From Paracoccus aminophilus JCM 7686 (GTDB lineage Bacteria > Pseudomonadota > Alphaproteobacteria > Rhodobacterales > Rhodobacteraceae): a DNA stretch of 64,000 bases. Shown here piece after piece: positions 18,924-29,283 of the stretch; the first letter of the stretch is position 1; each line of letters begins with the position of its first letter. The notes under the pieces are model-generated. The model was not told the origin of the DNA and searched no databases. It was given only the letters and a program-made list of their open reading frames with translations. Both the position numbers and the translations under genes were made by a program. The DNA is taken from the NCBI RefSeq assembly GCF_000444995.1, contig NC_022041.1, positions 2,764,001-2,828,000 of the forward strand. Direction: 5' to 3'.

Positions 18924-19216
18924 CTCATCACTCCTTCGGCGACGCAGTGCGCAGTCCTTGGCCCCGCCCGCGCGCAGCGGTCAGGGCAAATTCGGCGAAA
19001 ATCGGGAAAACATATCCGGCACCCTGCCCCGGCGCGATGGCGCGGCGGGTCAGCACGGGCAGGCAGAGGCCGGAAAAGACCGGGCCGCTGGGAGCAAGGC
19101 GCATCCCAAAGGGACGCTGGCTCGACCAGTCGGAACGGACAAAATTCAAGGTCTCCGGGGGCAGAGACCGCCCCCGGCGCAGATCAGCGGTCACGCAAAA
19201 GCGTGCCGGGAAAAGA
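18924..19216. other. Spacer inside the sox operon
   Basis: About 290 bases between soxD and the small membrane protein gene. It holds a hairpin (19155-19177) and otherwise no ribosome site with a plausible reading frame. Its length is unusual for an operon whose other genes overlap. Confidence 0.5.
19155..19177 (-). terminator. Hairpin after the small membrane protein gene
   Basis: Perfect 8-bp stem CCGGGGGC/GCCCCCGG (19155-19162 with 19170-19177), loop of 7, about 40 bases beyond the stop at 19217. No U-run, so it may be an RNA-processing or partial-termination site between soxB and soxD. Confidence 0.4.
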
Positions 19217-19552
19217 TCAGTTCGACGACGGAGTGGTCGTGGTGCTGCCGGTTGCCGGAGCAGTGCTCTCGGTTGAAGACGGCGCAGGGGTCTCAGTGGC
19301 AGGAGCCGGGGTGGTTGCGGCCGGAGCCTCAGTTGCCGGAGCCGTGGTGGGTTCCGTCGAGGTTGTGCCGGAAGCAGCCGGAGTCGAGGACGACGGAGCC
19401 GGAGTTGCAGGCGTGGTTGCCGCCGGGGTTTCGACGGTGCTGCCGGTGTCGGCTTTCTTGCTGCTGTACCAGTACCAGCCGAGTGCCAGCACGATGATAA
19501 CGACGATCCCGATAATGAGGCCGCTGTTGGATTTGTTCTGCGGATCGGCCAT
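19217..19552 (-). CDS. Small single-pass membrane protein with Thr/Ala/Pro-rich tail
   Basis: 111-aa protein of unknown function. A polar N-terminus is followed by one hydrophobic helix (residues 11-29) and then about 75 residues almost entirely of Thr, Ala, Pro, Ser and Glu, a disordered, mucin-like stretch. It is a real gene rather than a shadow frame: AAGGAGG lies 6 bases upstream of the ATG. It sits inside the sarcosine oxidase operon between soxB and soxD, where a gene is not normally found. The tail could span the periplasm or be glycosylated, but nothing in the sequence proves this. Confidence 0.7.
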   Translation of the reverse strand: MADPQNKSNSGLIIGIVVIIVLALGWYWYSSKKADTGSTVETPAATTPATPAPSSSTPAASGTTSTEPTTAPATEAPAATTPAPATETPAPSSTESTAPATGSTTTTPSSN

Positions 19553-19754
19553 TGAAGGTCCTCCTTGCTGAAATGGCGTTGCAGAAAGAATGTCGGAACG
19601 CCGTAAAGGGTTCCGTCATCAAAGAAATCTTCCTGCAGACGGGCAAAATCCCGCTGACCCGCATCAGACACGGCGGGGCCACCCCGAACGCTGCGACAAA
19701 GTGCCGCAGGCGCCGAGAACCCAGCAATATCGCAAGGCAGGTCAGACCTTTGCA

Positions 19755-21032
19755 TCAGTGCGCCACCCCGGCCGCAACGCTTTCGTCGATGAAACGGCCC
19801 TCGACGAAGCGGTCGAGCCCGAAATCAGCGGCCAGCGGGCCCGGCTGGCCCTTGGCAACCAGCTCGGCCATGGCCCAGCCCGAACCCGGGATCGCCTTGA
19901 AGCCGCCGGTGCCCCAGCCGCAGTTGACGAAGATATTCTTCACCGGCGTGGTCGAGAGGATCGGCGAGCGGTCGCCGGTCATGTCGACGATCCCGCCCCA
20001 TTGGCGCAGCATCTTCAGACGCGACAGCATCGGGAAGGTCTCGATCAGCGCGCGGACGGTTTCCTCGACATGGTGCCAAGAGCCGCGCTGGGAGTAGTTG
20101 TTGAAGCTGTCGGTGCCGCCGCCGATCACCATCTCGCCCTTGTCCGATTGCGACAGATAGCCGTGCACCGTGTTGGCCATGATGACGACATCGCAGCAGG
20201 GTTTGATCGGCTCCGAGACCAGCGCCTGCAGCGCGATCGACTCGATCGGCAGGCGGAACCCGGCCATATCGGCGACGTGGGACGAATGCCCGGCAACGAC
20301 GATCGCCAGTTTATCGCATTCGATCCGGCCCTTGCCGGTATTGACCGCGCGGACCTCGCCATTCTGGGTCTCGACCCCGGTCACTTCGCAGTTCTGGATG
20401 ATATGCATGCCCATATCGGAGCAGGCGCGGGCATAGCCCCAAGCAACCGCGTCATGGCGCGCGGTGCCGCCGCGCTCTTGATAAAGCCCGCCCAGAACCG
20501 GATAGCGCGGCCCGTCGATATTGATGATCGGCACCAGCTCCTTGACGCGCTTGGCGTCGATATACTGGGTCGCGACGCCTTGCAGCGAGTTCGCATGGGC
20601 GGTGCGCTTATAGCCGCGGATCTCATGCTCGGTCTGCGCCAGCATCAAGAGGCCGCGCGGGCTGAACATCACGTTATAGTTCAGGTCCTGCGAGAGATTC
20701 TCGTAAAGTTTCAGCGCCTTGTCGTAGATCGCCGCCGAAGGATCCTGCAGGTAGTTCGAGCGGATGATGGTCGTGTTGCGGCCAGTGTTGCCGCCGCCGA
20801 GCCAGCCCTTCTCGATCACCGCGACATCGGTGATGCCGTAGTTCTTGCCGAGATAATAGGCCGTCGCCAGACCATGACCACCGGCGCCGATGATGACGAC
20901 TTTGTATTTATTTCTGGGCTGCGGGCTTGCCCAGGCGCGACGCCAGCCACTGTGCAGGCGCAGGGCCTCACGGGCGATGGCGAAGACCGAATAGTGGCCA
21001 GACTTGGATTGGGCTTTGGGCGTGTCGGACAT
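19755..21032 (-). CDS. soxB: Sarcosine oxidase, beta subunit
   Basis: FAD-binding subunit where sarcosine is oxidised, 425 aa. The dinucleotide fold VVIIGAGGHGLATAYYL lies near residue 45. The RHDAVAWGYAR segment contains the His that covalently carries FMN in this family. DAO-type C-terminal elements (IVDMTGDRSPIL, GWGTGGFKAIPGSG) are complete. The start at 21032 (MSDTPKAQ) is preferred over 21092 for homology. It heads the operon and is divergent from ccmI. Not to be confused with the sulfur-oxidation gene of the same symbol. Confidence 0.95.
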   Translation of the reverse strand: MSDTPKAQSKSGHYSVFAIAREALRLHSGWRRAWASPQPRNKYKVVIIGAGGHGLATAYYLGKNYGITDVAVIEKGWLGGGNTGRNTTIIRSNYLQDPSAAIYDKALKLYENLSQDLNYNVMFSPRGLLMLAQTEHEIRGYKRTAHANSLQGVATQYIDAKRVKELVPIINIDGPRYPVLGGLYQERGGTARHDAVAWGYARACSDMGMHIIQNCEVTGVETQNGEVRAVNTGKGRIECDKLAIVVAGHSSHVADMAGFRLPIESIALQALVSEPIKPCCDVVIMANTVHGYLSQSDKGEMVIGGGTDSFNNYSQRGSWHHVEETVRALIETFPMLSRLKMLRQWGGIVDMTGDRSPILSTTPVKNIFVNCGWGTGGFKAIPGSGWAMAELVAKGQPGPLAADFGLDRFVEGRFIDESVAAGVAH

Positions 21033-21248
21033 TCTACGGACCTCCGGGCGACTCGTGTCTGTCAAACTGGACCGGAGCCCGCTTTCGGGCAAGTCGGCTT
21101 GCGACGGCGCGATTGTGAATTTGCGTCAGAGGTGGCGCATATCTCCCGCATCTCTCTTTCGTGTTCGAGGCGCTCGGATATGCCGCAGCGCCTTCGGCTT
21201 TTGCCCGCGCCGCAAAACCGCTATCTACGGACGCAGCTTTTGGAGAAT
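21033..21248. promoter_or_regulatory. Divergent soxB / ccmI intergenic region
   Basis: 216 bases between divergent starts that must hold both promoters. No convincing -35/-10 pair or operator palindrome was found on reading. A TTTTGGAG ribosome site precedes ccmI. Confidence 0.5.
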
Positions 21249-22493
21249 ATGATGCTCTGGTTCATCTGCGCGGCTTTGGTGATCATCGTCGGGATCACGA
21301 TTTTTCTGCCCTTCCTGCGGGCCAGCCTGACCGGAGCCGAACCGGCCGCCGCCTATGATCTGCGCGTCTACCGCGATCAGTTGCGTGAGGTCGAACGCGA
21401 TCTCGAACGCGGCGTGATCGAACCGGGCGATGCCGAACGGCTGCGCATCGAGATCGGGCGCAAGGTGCTGGAAGCCGACCGCCAGCTGGGCGCGGCGCGC
21501 AAGATCAGCGCGGGGCCAAACAAGATCTGGGGGCTGGCCGCCCTTCTTCTGGTCGCAGTCGGAGCCTTCGCGCTTTATCAGCGCATCGGCCAGCCCGGCC
21601 TGCCCGATGAGCCGATCAAGGCCCGCTTTGCCGCGGCCGAGGCGCGCTATGCCTCGCGTCCCTCGCAGGCCGAAGCCGAGGCCGCCGCGCCCAAACCCGC
21701 GCTTGGCACGCCCGATCCCGATTATCTCGCGCTGATCGAAAAGCTGCGCGAGGCGATGAAAGAGCGTCCCGACGATCCGCAAGGGCTGGCGCTTCTGGCC
21801 GAACACGAGGCGCGGCTGGGCAATTTCCACGCCGCCTATGAGGCGCAGGCCCATCTGGTCGCGGTGCGCGGTGACGCCGCCAGCGCCGAAGATCACGCGC
21901 GCCTTGCCGCGCTGATGGTCGATGCCGCCGGCGGCTTCATCTCGGCACAATCCGAGGCCGAGGTGGTCAAGGCGCTGCAGCTCGATGCGAAAAACGGTCA
22001 GGCGCTTTACATGGCAGGGCTTTTGCAGATCCAGAACGGCCGCGCCGACCGCGCTTTCCCGATCTGGGCCAATCTGCTGGCCGACAGCTCGGAAACCGAT
22101 CCTTGGACCGCGCCGATCCGCGCCACGATCACCGATCTCGCCTGGTTCGCGGGCGAGCCGAACTATACGCCCCCCGAAGCCAAAGGTGCGATGCCCGCGC
22201 TGCCCGGCACCGCCTTGCCCGGACCTGATGCCAATGCGGTCGCCGCCGCCCAGGATATGACGCCCGAAGAGCGCCAGAAGATGATCGAAAGCATGGTCGA
22301 GGGGCTGGAAAGCCGCCTTGCCACCGAGGGCGGCACGCCCGACGAATGGGCACGGCTGATCTCGTCTCTGGTCATTCTGGGCAAGACCGATCACGCCCGC
22401 GCCATCTGGCAAGAGGCGCAGACGCGCTTTGCCAGCGTGCCGCAGGCCTTGGAGCTCGTGAATGATGCAGCCACAAAGGCGGGCGTGAAATGA
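21249..22493 (+). CDS. ccmI: Cytochrome c biogenesis protein CcmI (CycH)
   Basis: Apocytochrome c chaperone of the Ccm (system I) maturation pathway, 414 aa. It has two membrane helices (residues 4-20 and 93-110) with a cytoplasmic Leu/Arg-rich loop between them ([13 protein letters not shown], typical of CcmI), then a periplasmic TPR domain with tandem helical repeats to the end. The start at 21249 has a GGAG site. The open frame extends far upstream but without homology. It overlaps ruvX by ATGA. No other ccm genes are in the window. Confidence 0.92.
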   Translation: MMLWFICAALVIIVGITIFLPFLRASLTGAEPAAAYDLRVYRDQLREVERDLERGVIEPGDAERLRIEIGRKVLEADRQLGAARKISAGPNKIWGLAALLLVAVGAFALYQRIGQPGLPDEPIKARFAAAEARYASRPSQAEAEAAAPKPALGTPDPDYLALIEKLREAMKERPDDPQGLALLAEHEARLGNFHAAYEAQAHLVAVRGDAASAEDHARLAALMVDAAGGFISAQSEAEVVKALQLDAKNGQALYMAGLLQIQNGRADRAFPIWANLLADSSETDPWTAPIRATITDLAWFAGEPNYTPPEAKGAMPALPGTALPGPDANAVAAAQDMTPEERQKMIESMVEGLESRLATEGGTPDEWARLISSLVILGKTDHARAIWQEAQTRFASVPQALELVNDAATKAGVK

Positions 22494-22957
22494 TCTGCGA
22501 AGCCCCTGAAGATTTCGCCGCCGCCCTGCCCAAGGTCGGCGCCATTGCCGGGCTGGATCTTGGCACCAAGACCATCGGCGTCGCAGTCAGCGACAGTTTC
22601 CGGCAAGTCGCCTCACCGATCACCGTGATCCGGCGCGAGAAATTCACGCTCGACGCGCAGGCGCTGCTGAAAATCGTCGCCGAGCGCGAGTTGAAAGGGC
22701 TGGTTCTGGGCTTGCCGCGCAATATGGACGGCTCGGAAGGGCCGCGCGCGCAATCGACCCGCGCCTTTGCCCGCAATCTGGAACGGCTGACCGCGCTGCC
22801 GATCGGCTTTTGGGACGAGCGCCTCTCGACCGTCGCCGCCGAGCGCGCGCTTCTTGAGGCCGATACCTCGCGCAAGCGGCGCGCCGAAGTCATCGATCAG
22901 GTCGCGGCGGGCTATATCCTGCAAGGGATGCTCGACCGGTTGCGGTTTCTCGGATGA
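22490..22957 (+). CDS. ruvX: Holliday junction resolvase RuvX / YqgF
   Basis: RNase-H-like nuclease of the YqgF/RuvX family, implicated in pre-16S rRNA processing and Holliday junction resolution, 155 aa. Catalytic acids are in [11 protein letters not shown] (Asp23), WDERLST and the C-terminal [10 protein letters not shown]. The start overlaps the ccmI stop and the stop overlaps the DUF1289 start, giving a coupled three-gene unit. Confidence 0.93.
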   Translation: MICEAPEDFAAALPKVGAIAGLDLGTKTIGVAVSDSFRQVASPITVIRREKFTLDAQALLKIVAERELKGLVLGLPRNMDGSEGPRAQSTRAFARNLERLTALPIGFWDERLSTVAAERALLEADTSRKRRAEVIDQVAAGYILQGMLDRLRFLG

Positions 22958-23136
22958 TCTCGCCCTGCATCAACATCTGCCGGATCGAGCCCAGCAGTCG
23001 GCTGTGTCTGGGCTGCTCTCGCAGCATGGATGAAATCACCCAATGGGCGCGGATGAGCGAGGCCGAGCGGCAGCGCATCATGGCGGATCTGCCCCAGCGC
23101 AAAGGCCAAACCCGGGACGAGCCCCAGCGTCGCTGA
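22954..23136 (+). CDS. DUF1289 small Cys-rich protein
   Basis: 60-aa protein with the DUF1289 pattern [10 protein letters not shown], then [11 protein letters not shown], with Cys residues spaced as a probable Fe-S or zinc site, followed by a conserved [13 protein letters not shown] helix. Function unknown. It overlaps ruvX by ATGA. Alphaproteobacterial members are commonly of this size. Confidence 0.88.
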   Translation: MISPCINICRIEPSSRLCLGCSRSMDEITQWARMSEAERQRIMADLPQRKGQTRDEPQRR

Positions 23137-23160
23137 CCCCTCTGTATGATCTGAGTGCGT

Positions 23161-23178
23161 GACCCCGTCTGTGGGGTC
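23161..23178. terminator. Hairpin between convergent genes
   Basis: GACCCC/GGGGTC stem (23161-23166, 23173-23178), 6-base loop, in the 66-base gap between the DUF1289 gene and the cbpM stop. No U-run, so only a tentative bidirectional terminator. Confidence 0.4.
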
Positions 23179-23202
23179 CCGTCTGTGGAATCCAGGCTGG
23201 CC

Positions 23203-23550
23203 TCAGCGGCGCACGACCACGCGGATCTCATGGATGGCGCGGCTGAGCCTTGCCCGCGTCTCGGCCGGTTCCTGCGCCACCGCATCCAGCATCGCGCGCA
23301 TATCGGCGCGCGCACCGTGAAGCTGGTCGAGCAGCGACATGACCAGCCCCAAAGCCTCGTCATCAAGGGCGAATCCTTCGGTCAGATCGACCAGCAGGCT
23401 AAGCCGGGCAATGTCGATCTCGCGGAAAACCGGACCTTCCGCCGAGCTGATCGGCCTGACGACCCCGACCCGGATATAGCGGTCAAGCTGGCCTGACGAC
23501 AGATCAGGCACGGCCACCAGAGTTTCCCGAACCGTGTAATGGCGGCTCAT
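23203..23550 (-). CDS. cbpM: Chaperone modulator CbpM-like (MerR-type fold)
   Basis: 115-aa winged-helix-like protein. Residues 18-45 carry the MerR-type GQLDRYIRVGVVRP segment, and the rest is two helices. CbpM binds the J domain of CbpA and inhibits its co-chaperone activity. The gene follows cbpA directly, with the start sharing one base with the cbpA stop (TGATG), the usual cbpA-cbpM arrangement, which decides the call over a plain MerR regulator. Confidence 0.82.
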   Translation of the reverse strand: MSRHYTVRETLVAVPDLSSGQLDRYIRVGVVRPISSAEGPVFREIDIARLSLLVDLTEGFALDDEALGLVMSLLDQLHGARADMRAMLDAVAQEPAETRARLSRAIHEIRVVVRR

Positions 23551-24479
23551 CAGCTCCTCCTGTGCGGATCATAGGCATGGGTTTCGCGCCATTTTTCGAA
23601 GAAGGCCGCGAGTTCATCGTCAATGACCGGCGGCATGACGATCCTGAGAACGACATATTGATCGCCGCGTTGGCCGCTGGCGCCCTTGATGCCCCGGCCC
23701 TTCAGCCGAAGCTTGCGCCCCGACGAGGCGCCACGCGGGATCGACATCATCACCTGACCATCAATGGTCGGAACCTCGACCTTGCCGCCCAGAACGGCCT
23801 CGTCGATGGTGATCGGAATGGTGATCTCGAGGTCATCCTCGGTCCGGACCCAATCGGGATCGGGCGCGACGGTCAGGGTCAAAAGCGCATCGCCCGGACC
23901 ACCATCGCCCATGCCCGCGCCGCCTTTGCCACGCAGGCGGATGGTCTGGCCGTCATGGGCACCTTCGGGGATCTTGACCTCGAGATTGCTGCCGTCGGGC
24001 ATGGTGATCCGGGTCGAGCCCCCCCGCGCGGCCGTCATGAAATCAATCTCGAGCGTGAAACGCTGATCGGGCCCGCGCATGTCGAAGCTTTGCGCGCGGC
24101 TGGAACGCCCGCCACCTGCCCCACCCGCACCGGCGCGCTGGCCGAAGAGATCGGAGAAGACATCGTTCAGATCGTCGAAATTGCCATATTGCTGGCGATA
24201 GGGATTGTCGCCGCTTTCGGCATATTCGCGGTAGTAATGGCGCTGTTGCTGACGCTCTTGCCCGGTCGCGTCGATTTCACCGCGGTCAAAGCGCGCGCGC
24301 TGCTCGGGGTCTTTCAGGAGATCATAGGCGGTCGAGGCCGCCTTGAACCGCTCGGTCGCGGCCGGATCGGGATTGAGATCGGGGTGATCGGTCTTGGCGA
24401 TCTTGCGATAGGCCTTCTTGATATCGGCCTGGCTGGCCGTTTTGCCCAATCCCAATGCCTTATACGGATCGTCGGCCAT
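23550..24479 (-). CDS. cbpA: DnaJ-type co-chaperone CbpA
   Basis: Class II J-domain protein, 309 aa. J domain at residues 4-70 with the HPD tripeptide at 32-34, a Gly-rich linker (about 115-125), and the C-terminal substrate-binding domains with no zinc finger. A cytoplasmic Hsp70 stimulator, related to CbpA. It is translationally coupled to cbpM. Confidence 0.93.
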   Translation of the reverse strand: MADDPYKALGLGKTASQADIKKAYRKIAKTDHPDLNPDPAATERFKAASTAYDLLKDPEQRARFDRGEIDATGQERQQQRHYYREYAESGDNPYRQQYGNFDDLNDVFSDLFGQRAGAGGAGGGRSSRAQSFDMRGPDQRFTLEIDFMTAARGGSTRITMPDGSNLEVKIPEGAHDGQTIRLRGKGGAGMGDGGPGDALLTLTVAPDPDWVRTEDDLEITIPITIDEAVLGGKVEVPTIDGQVMMSIPRGASSGRKLRLKGRGIKGASGQRGDQYVVLRIVMPPVIDDELAAFFEKWRETHAYDPHRRS

Positions 24480-24610
24480 CGCCCGTCCCTTTCACATTCT
24501 CCGCTCAACGTCCAAAGACGCCGTCGGTTTCACCCAATTTACACGCTGCCTTCCTTTGGGCCCTCAGTCAAACGCTTGCAAGCCCTGCGAGGGCGGGAGG
24601 CCTCGGCAGA

Positions 24611-24663
24611 GGGGGCTCTGCCCCCGTCCTGCGGACTCCCCCGGGATATTTGGGCATGAAAGA
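24611..24663. repeat. Interspersed hairpin repeat, copy 2
   Basis: GGGGGC/GCCCCC hairpin (24611-24616, 24620-24625), a GC spacer, a C-run and the tail GGATATTT-GG-GCATGAAAGA (24644-24663), matching copy 1 at 5740-5788 in order and sequence. It ends 8 bases from the mog stop codon, upstream of cbpA. Confidence 0.6.
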
Positions 24664-24671
24664 GGGGCGGT

Positions 24672-25232
24672 TCAGGTCTTGGGGCGGAAGGCCTTGATGC
24701 GGGCGGGGTCGGTTTCGATCCGGGCCGCGCCGATCAGGTCGAGGCAATAGGGCACAGCCGCGAAAACCGCATCGAGGCAGGTCGCGATCGCCGAGGGTTT
24801 GCCCGGGATGGTGATCATCAGCGTCGCGCCGCGGATGCCCGCGCTTTGGCGCGAGAGGATGGCGGTCGGGACTTCGCGCAGGCTGGCGCGGCGCATTTCC
24901 TCGCCAAAGCCCGGGAGTTCTTTCTCGATGACATCGGCCATCGCCTCGGGGGTTTCGTCGCGCGGCGCGGGGCCGGTGCCGCCGGTGATGAGAATGAGGT
25001 CGGCGCGCGGGAGATCGGCGCTGCCATCGGCGAGATCGCGGAGCGTGGCTGCGACATTCGCCCGCCCGTCGGGGATGATGCGGCGGGTGATCTGGACGGG
25101 CGAAGTCACCGTGGCGCGCAGCCAATCCTCGGCGCCCGGACCGCCCTTGTCCTCATATTCGCCGCGGCTGGCGCGGTCGGAGACGGTGACGATGGCAATA
25201 TGAGCAGGGGCAGTCTGGGCGGTCTGGGTCAC
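24672..25232 (-). CDS. mog: Molybdopterin adenylyltransferase (MoaB/Mog family)
   Basis: Enzyme that adenylates molybdopterin before molybdenum insertion, 186 aa. TGGTGPAPRDETPEA is the phosphate/substrate loop, and IPGKPSAIATCL the second conserved region. I choose the GTG at 25232 because AGGAG lies 6 bases upstream; the ATG at 25259 lacks such a site and adds nine residues. The protein could equally be called MoaB. No other molybdenum cofactor genes are nearby. Confidence 0.88.
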   Translation of the reverse strand: MTQTAQTAPAHIAIVTVSDRASRGEYEDKGGPGAEDWLRATVTSPVQITRRIIPDGRANVAATLRDLADGSADLPRADLILITGGTGPAPRDETPEAMADVIEKELPGFGEEMRRASLREVPTAILSRQSAGIRGATLMITIPGKPSAIATCLDAVFAAVPYCLDLIGAARIETDPARIKAFRPKT

Positions 25233-25283
25233 GGCGGGCTCCTGTTTTGCGGGTATCATGGCGGGGCCGCGCAGAAAAGGAAA

Positions 25284-25313
25284 CGGGCCGCGAGGTGTCC
25301 CCCCCGCGGCCCG
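25284..25313 (-). terminator. Rho-independent terminator of argG
   Basis: Perfect 9-bp stem CGGGCCGCG/CGCGGCCCG (25284-25292 with 25305-25313) followed on the minus strand by TTTCCTTTTC, 31 bases past the argG stop. Confidence 0.85.
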
Positions 25314-25344
25314 CTGTTGGTCTGGCGGTCCCTGGTCGGGCCGC

Positions 25345-26580
<1,236 letters not shown>

Positions 26581-26712
26581 GCGGCTTATCCTTTGTCGAA
26601 ATCCAGCCGGGCATAGGGCTTTTCCCCGCTTGTCACAAGAGGCTGGGCGCAGCTAGATCTGAAGCCAAGCAAAGAGCCTTCGCCCCGGCCAGACAGGGAG
26701 CCAAGATCCGCC

Positions 26713-27531
26713 ATGCTTTCCGCAATAGCCACCCTTCGAGATTGGTATATCCGGCAGCGTCTGCGGCTGCGCGAGCTGCGGCGGATCTGCATGAAGCAGA
26801 CCACGGTTGCGGCGCTGCTTTGGTTGATCGGGCTCATCGTGATCGTGCTGGTGCCCCTGCCCACGCTTGCTTTGACGCTTGCCGCGCTCTTCATCGCGCT
26901 GTTGCCGGTCTCGGTGCTGCTGCTCTGGCTGATCCATATCCCGGCGATCTGGAACATCCATGCGAGCCTTGTCGCGATCATCGTCTTTGCCTCGACCGCG
27001 CTGCTGTCGGTCGTTGGCCGCTATCTGTCCGGGGTGATCCTCAACGACATGTTCGCCGAAGCGCCGTCCTTCTTCCCCATCGCTTATGCGACCGGCACCT
27101 TCTTCGGCACGGTCTTTGCGATGGTGGTCCTGCTGGCGTGCTGCACCTTGGTGATTCTGTGCTTCAATCTGATCTTGATGCTGTTTTCGAGCGCGGCGCA
27201 TCACCTCTCTTGGGTTGCAGGTCTGAGCCATCCCTACCGGCGGCGCGGCTGGTATAATCTTGGAAGCGCCCTCATCTTCATCTTGGCCTTCCTCGGGACA
27301 ACCATCTCGGCCGCGGTGCTGCTGGAGCGATCAGAGACCGTGTTGCAATGGGTCGCGGTCGAGGCCGATTTCTTCCCCGACCACCATTGTGCCACCTCCG
27401 GTTGGCCCGAGGGCATCACCCGCGTGGCCTTTGTCGGGGATGAACAGGTGCTGGGCTATCTCGGCGTCGAGGATCGCATCGTGGTTCTTCCCTGCCAGCG
27501 CCGCCCCCTCCAAGGTGGCGCGCCGCGCTAG
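26713..27531 (+). CDS. Hypothetical multi-pass membrane protein
   Basis: 272-aa protein, function not recognised. About five hydrophobic helices between residues 30 and 205, with a basic Arg-rich N-terminus (RQRLRLRELRR), then a soluble C-terminal portion of about 60 residues containing two Cys (HHCATSG, LPCQRR). The start at 26713 is the first ATG. It precedes ilvA by a short gap but there is no evidence of a shared role. Confidence 0.65.
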   Translation: MLSAIATLRDWYIRQRLRLRELRRICMKQTTVAALLWLIGLIVIVLVPLPTLALTLAALFIALLPVSVLLLWLIHIPAIWNIHASLVAIIVFASTALLSVVGRYLSGVILNDMFAEAPSFFPIAYATGTFFGTVFAMVVLLACCTLVILCFNLILMLFSSAAHHLSWVAGLSHPYRRRGWYNLGSALIFILAFLGTTISAAVLLERSETVLQWVAVEADFFPDHHCATSGWPEGITRVAFVGDEQVLGYLGVEDRIVVLPCQRRPLQGGAPR

Positions 27532-27573
27532 TTCCCCTTGCCATTTCAGGCGATCCGCTTCATTCGCTTTTTC

Positions 27574-28809
27574 ATGAAAAACTTTGCCGACTCTGTCCGC
27601 CAGGCAGAGGCCGCGCTGCGCGACCTCTTCGAGCCGACCCCGCTTCAGAAGAATGACCACCTTTCGGCGCGATACGGCGCTGAAATCTGGCTCAAACGCG
27701 AGGATCTGACCCCGGTGCGCAGCTACAAGCTGCGTGGGGCCTATAATGCCATGCGCAAGATCGGCGCGGCGAACGGGCATTTCGTCTGCGCCAGCGCCGG
27801 CAATCACGCGCAGGGCGTAGCCTATGCCTGCCGCCATTTCGGCGCGAAAGGCACGATCTTCATGCCGGTGACAACGCCGCAGCAAAAGATCGCCAAGACG
27901 CGGATGTTTGGTGGCGAGAATATCGAAATCGTGCTGACCGGCGATTATTTCGACCAGACGCTGGCGGCGGCGCAGGAGTTTTCGCGGAAAACTGGCGCGA
28001 CGTTCCTGTCGCCCTTTGACGATCCCGATGTCATCGAGGGTCAAGCGACGGTCGGACTTGAGATGCTGAGCCAGCTTGGCGGCGCCCCCGATCTGGTGAT
28101 CCTGCCGGTCGGCGGGGGCGGTCTGTCCTCGGGCGTGGCCAAGCTGCTGGCCGAACTTGCACCCACGACCAAACTTGCCTTTGCCGAGCCCGAGGGCGGC
28201 GCGAGCCTCAAGGCCGCGCTGATCAACGGCGCGCCGGTCTCGCTGCCGCGGGTCGATAATTTCGTTGATGGCGCGGCGGTTGCGCGGGTTGGCGAGCTGA
28301 CCTTCGCGGTGCTGGGCCAATACCAGCCCGAGCAGGTCTTTGCCGCGCCCGAGGACCGGATCTGCGCCACCATGCTCGACATGCTCAATATCGAGGGGAT
28401 CGTGCTGGAACCTGCCGGGGCACTGGCGGTCGACGTCCTGCGCGATCTTCCCGATCTGGCGGGTAAGCGCGTGGTTTGCATCTGCTCGGGCGGGAATTTC
28501 GACTTTGAGCGCCTGCCCGAAGTCAAGGAAAGGGCGCAGCGCTATTCGGGTCTCAAGCGCTATTTCATTCTGCGCTTGCCCCAGCGCCCCGGCGCCTTGC
28601 GCGATTTTCTTGAGCTTCTCGGCCCCGATGATGATGTCGCGCGCTTTGAATATCTGAAGAAATCGGCGCGGAACTTCGGCTCGGTCTTGATCGGAATCGA
28701 GACCAGCAGCCCCGAGAATCTGACCGCGCTTTGCGCCCGGCTCGACGCGCAGGGCTTTGGTTATCGTGATATCACGCATGACCAGATCCTCTCTGAGTTC
28801 CTGATCTGA
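27574..28809 (+). CDS. ilvA: Threonine ammonia-lyase (biosynthetic)
   Basis: PLP-dependent deaminase converting threonine to 2-oxobutanoate for isoleucine synthesis, 411 aa. The Schiff-base lysine is Lys52 in RSYKLRGAYN, with SAGNHAQG and the Gly-rich phosphate loop GGGGLSSG. The C-terminal 80 residues carry one ACT-like regulatory domain (FILRLPQRPGALRDFLELL), as in the short IlvA form. The start at 27574 is preferred over an upstream TTG. The 3' end overlaps the convergent Hpt gene by 38 bases. Confidence 0.94.
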   Translation: MKNFADSVRQAEAALRDLFEPTPLQKNDHLSARYGAEIWLKREDLTPVRSYKLRGAYNAMRKIGAANGHFVCASAGNHAQGVAYACRHFGAKGTIFMPVTTPQQKIAKTRMFGGENIEIVLTGDYFDQTLAAAQEFSRKTGATFLSPFDDPDVIEGQATVGLEMLSQLGGAPDLVILPVGGGGLSSGVAKLLAELAPTTKLAFAEPEGGASLKAALINGAPVSLPRVDNFVDGAAVARVGELTFAVLGQYQPEQVFAAPEDRICATMLDMLNIEGIVLEPAGALAVDVLRDLPDLAGKRVVCICSGGNFDFERLPEVKERAQRYSGLKRYFILRLPQRPGALRDFLELLGPDDDVARFEYLKKSARNFGSVLIGIETSSPENLTALCARLDAQGFGYRDITHDQILSEFLI

Positions 28810-29167
28810 CATCCTGCCAGCGCTGCCCGCTTAGGGTGGCACTGGCGCGATTGCGCGCCAGCTCGCCCATGAACAGCTGCTTGCTTTGGGCATAGATATC
28901 GAACACCCGGTCGAGGCGGACCTCGCCCATTCGCCCCGAAATCACCAATTGCTCGAATTCGTCGCAGATCGCGGCAAGTGCCCGGAATCCAAGGTTGCGC
29001 GCACATCCCTTGAGGAAATGGAAATCCCGCTCCATCCGCTGGGGGTCGTCACCCGCGAGCCGAAAGGCGATCGTCTCGATCTCGTCGAGGAAGAGTTCGA
29101 GGATCGGACGGAACTCGTCATCGCCAACCTCTCGCTGCATTTCCCGGACCCTGCCCCAGTCGATCAT
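28772..29167 (-). CDS. Histidine phosphotransfer (Hpt) domain protein
   Basis: 131-aa single-domain phosphorelay protein. HFLKGCARNLGF holds the phospho-accepting His50 in the Hpt consensus H-x-L-K-G-x-x-x-x-x-G. It has a helical-bundle composition with an extra C-terminal tail of about 30 residues. It is divergent from a response regulator/PP2C gene, suggesting the two form one signalling route. No sensor kinase is nearby. The last 38 bases overlap ilvA on the opposite strand. Confidence 0.85.
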   Translation of the reverse strand: MIDWGRVREMQREVGDDEFRPILELFLDEIETIAFRLAGDDPQRMERDFHFLKGCARNLGFRALAAICDEFEQLVISGRMGEVRLDRVFDIYAQSKQLFMGELARNRASATLSGQRWQDVRSGTQRGSGHA

Positions 29168-29283
29168 TGCCCACCTGATTCTTGCACTGCGCCAAGTCTT
29201 AACGCAGCCGGATTAGCGCCAGGTTAAAGGCGTGATTTCCTAGACTTAACCGATTTTTCATGGCCCCGACATAAGCTGCGGCA

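Noticed and set aside
18928..19755. 275-codon minus-strand frame overlapping the small membrane protein gene
   Set aside because: Arg/Pro-rich shadow frame with no ribosome site, whereas the 111-aa frame has a strong site and a clean membrane helix.
19590..21248. Upstream extension of the ccmI frame, giving a 967-aa protein
   Set aside because: The extra N-terminal part is antisense to soxB; CcmI homology and a ribosome site begin at 21249.
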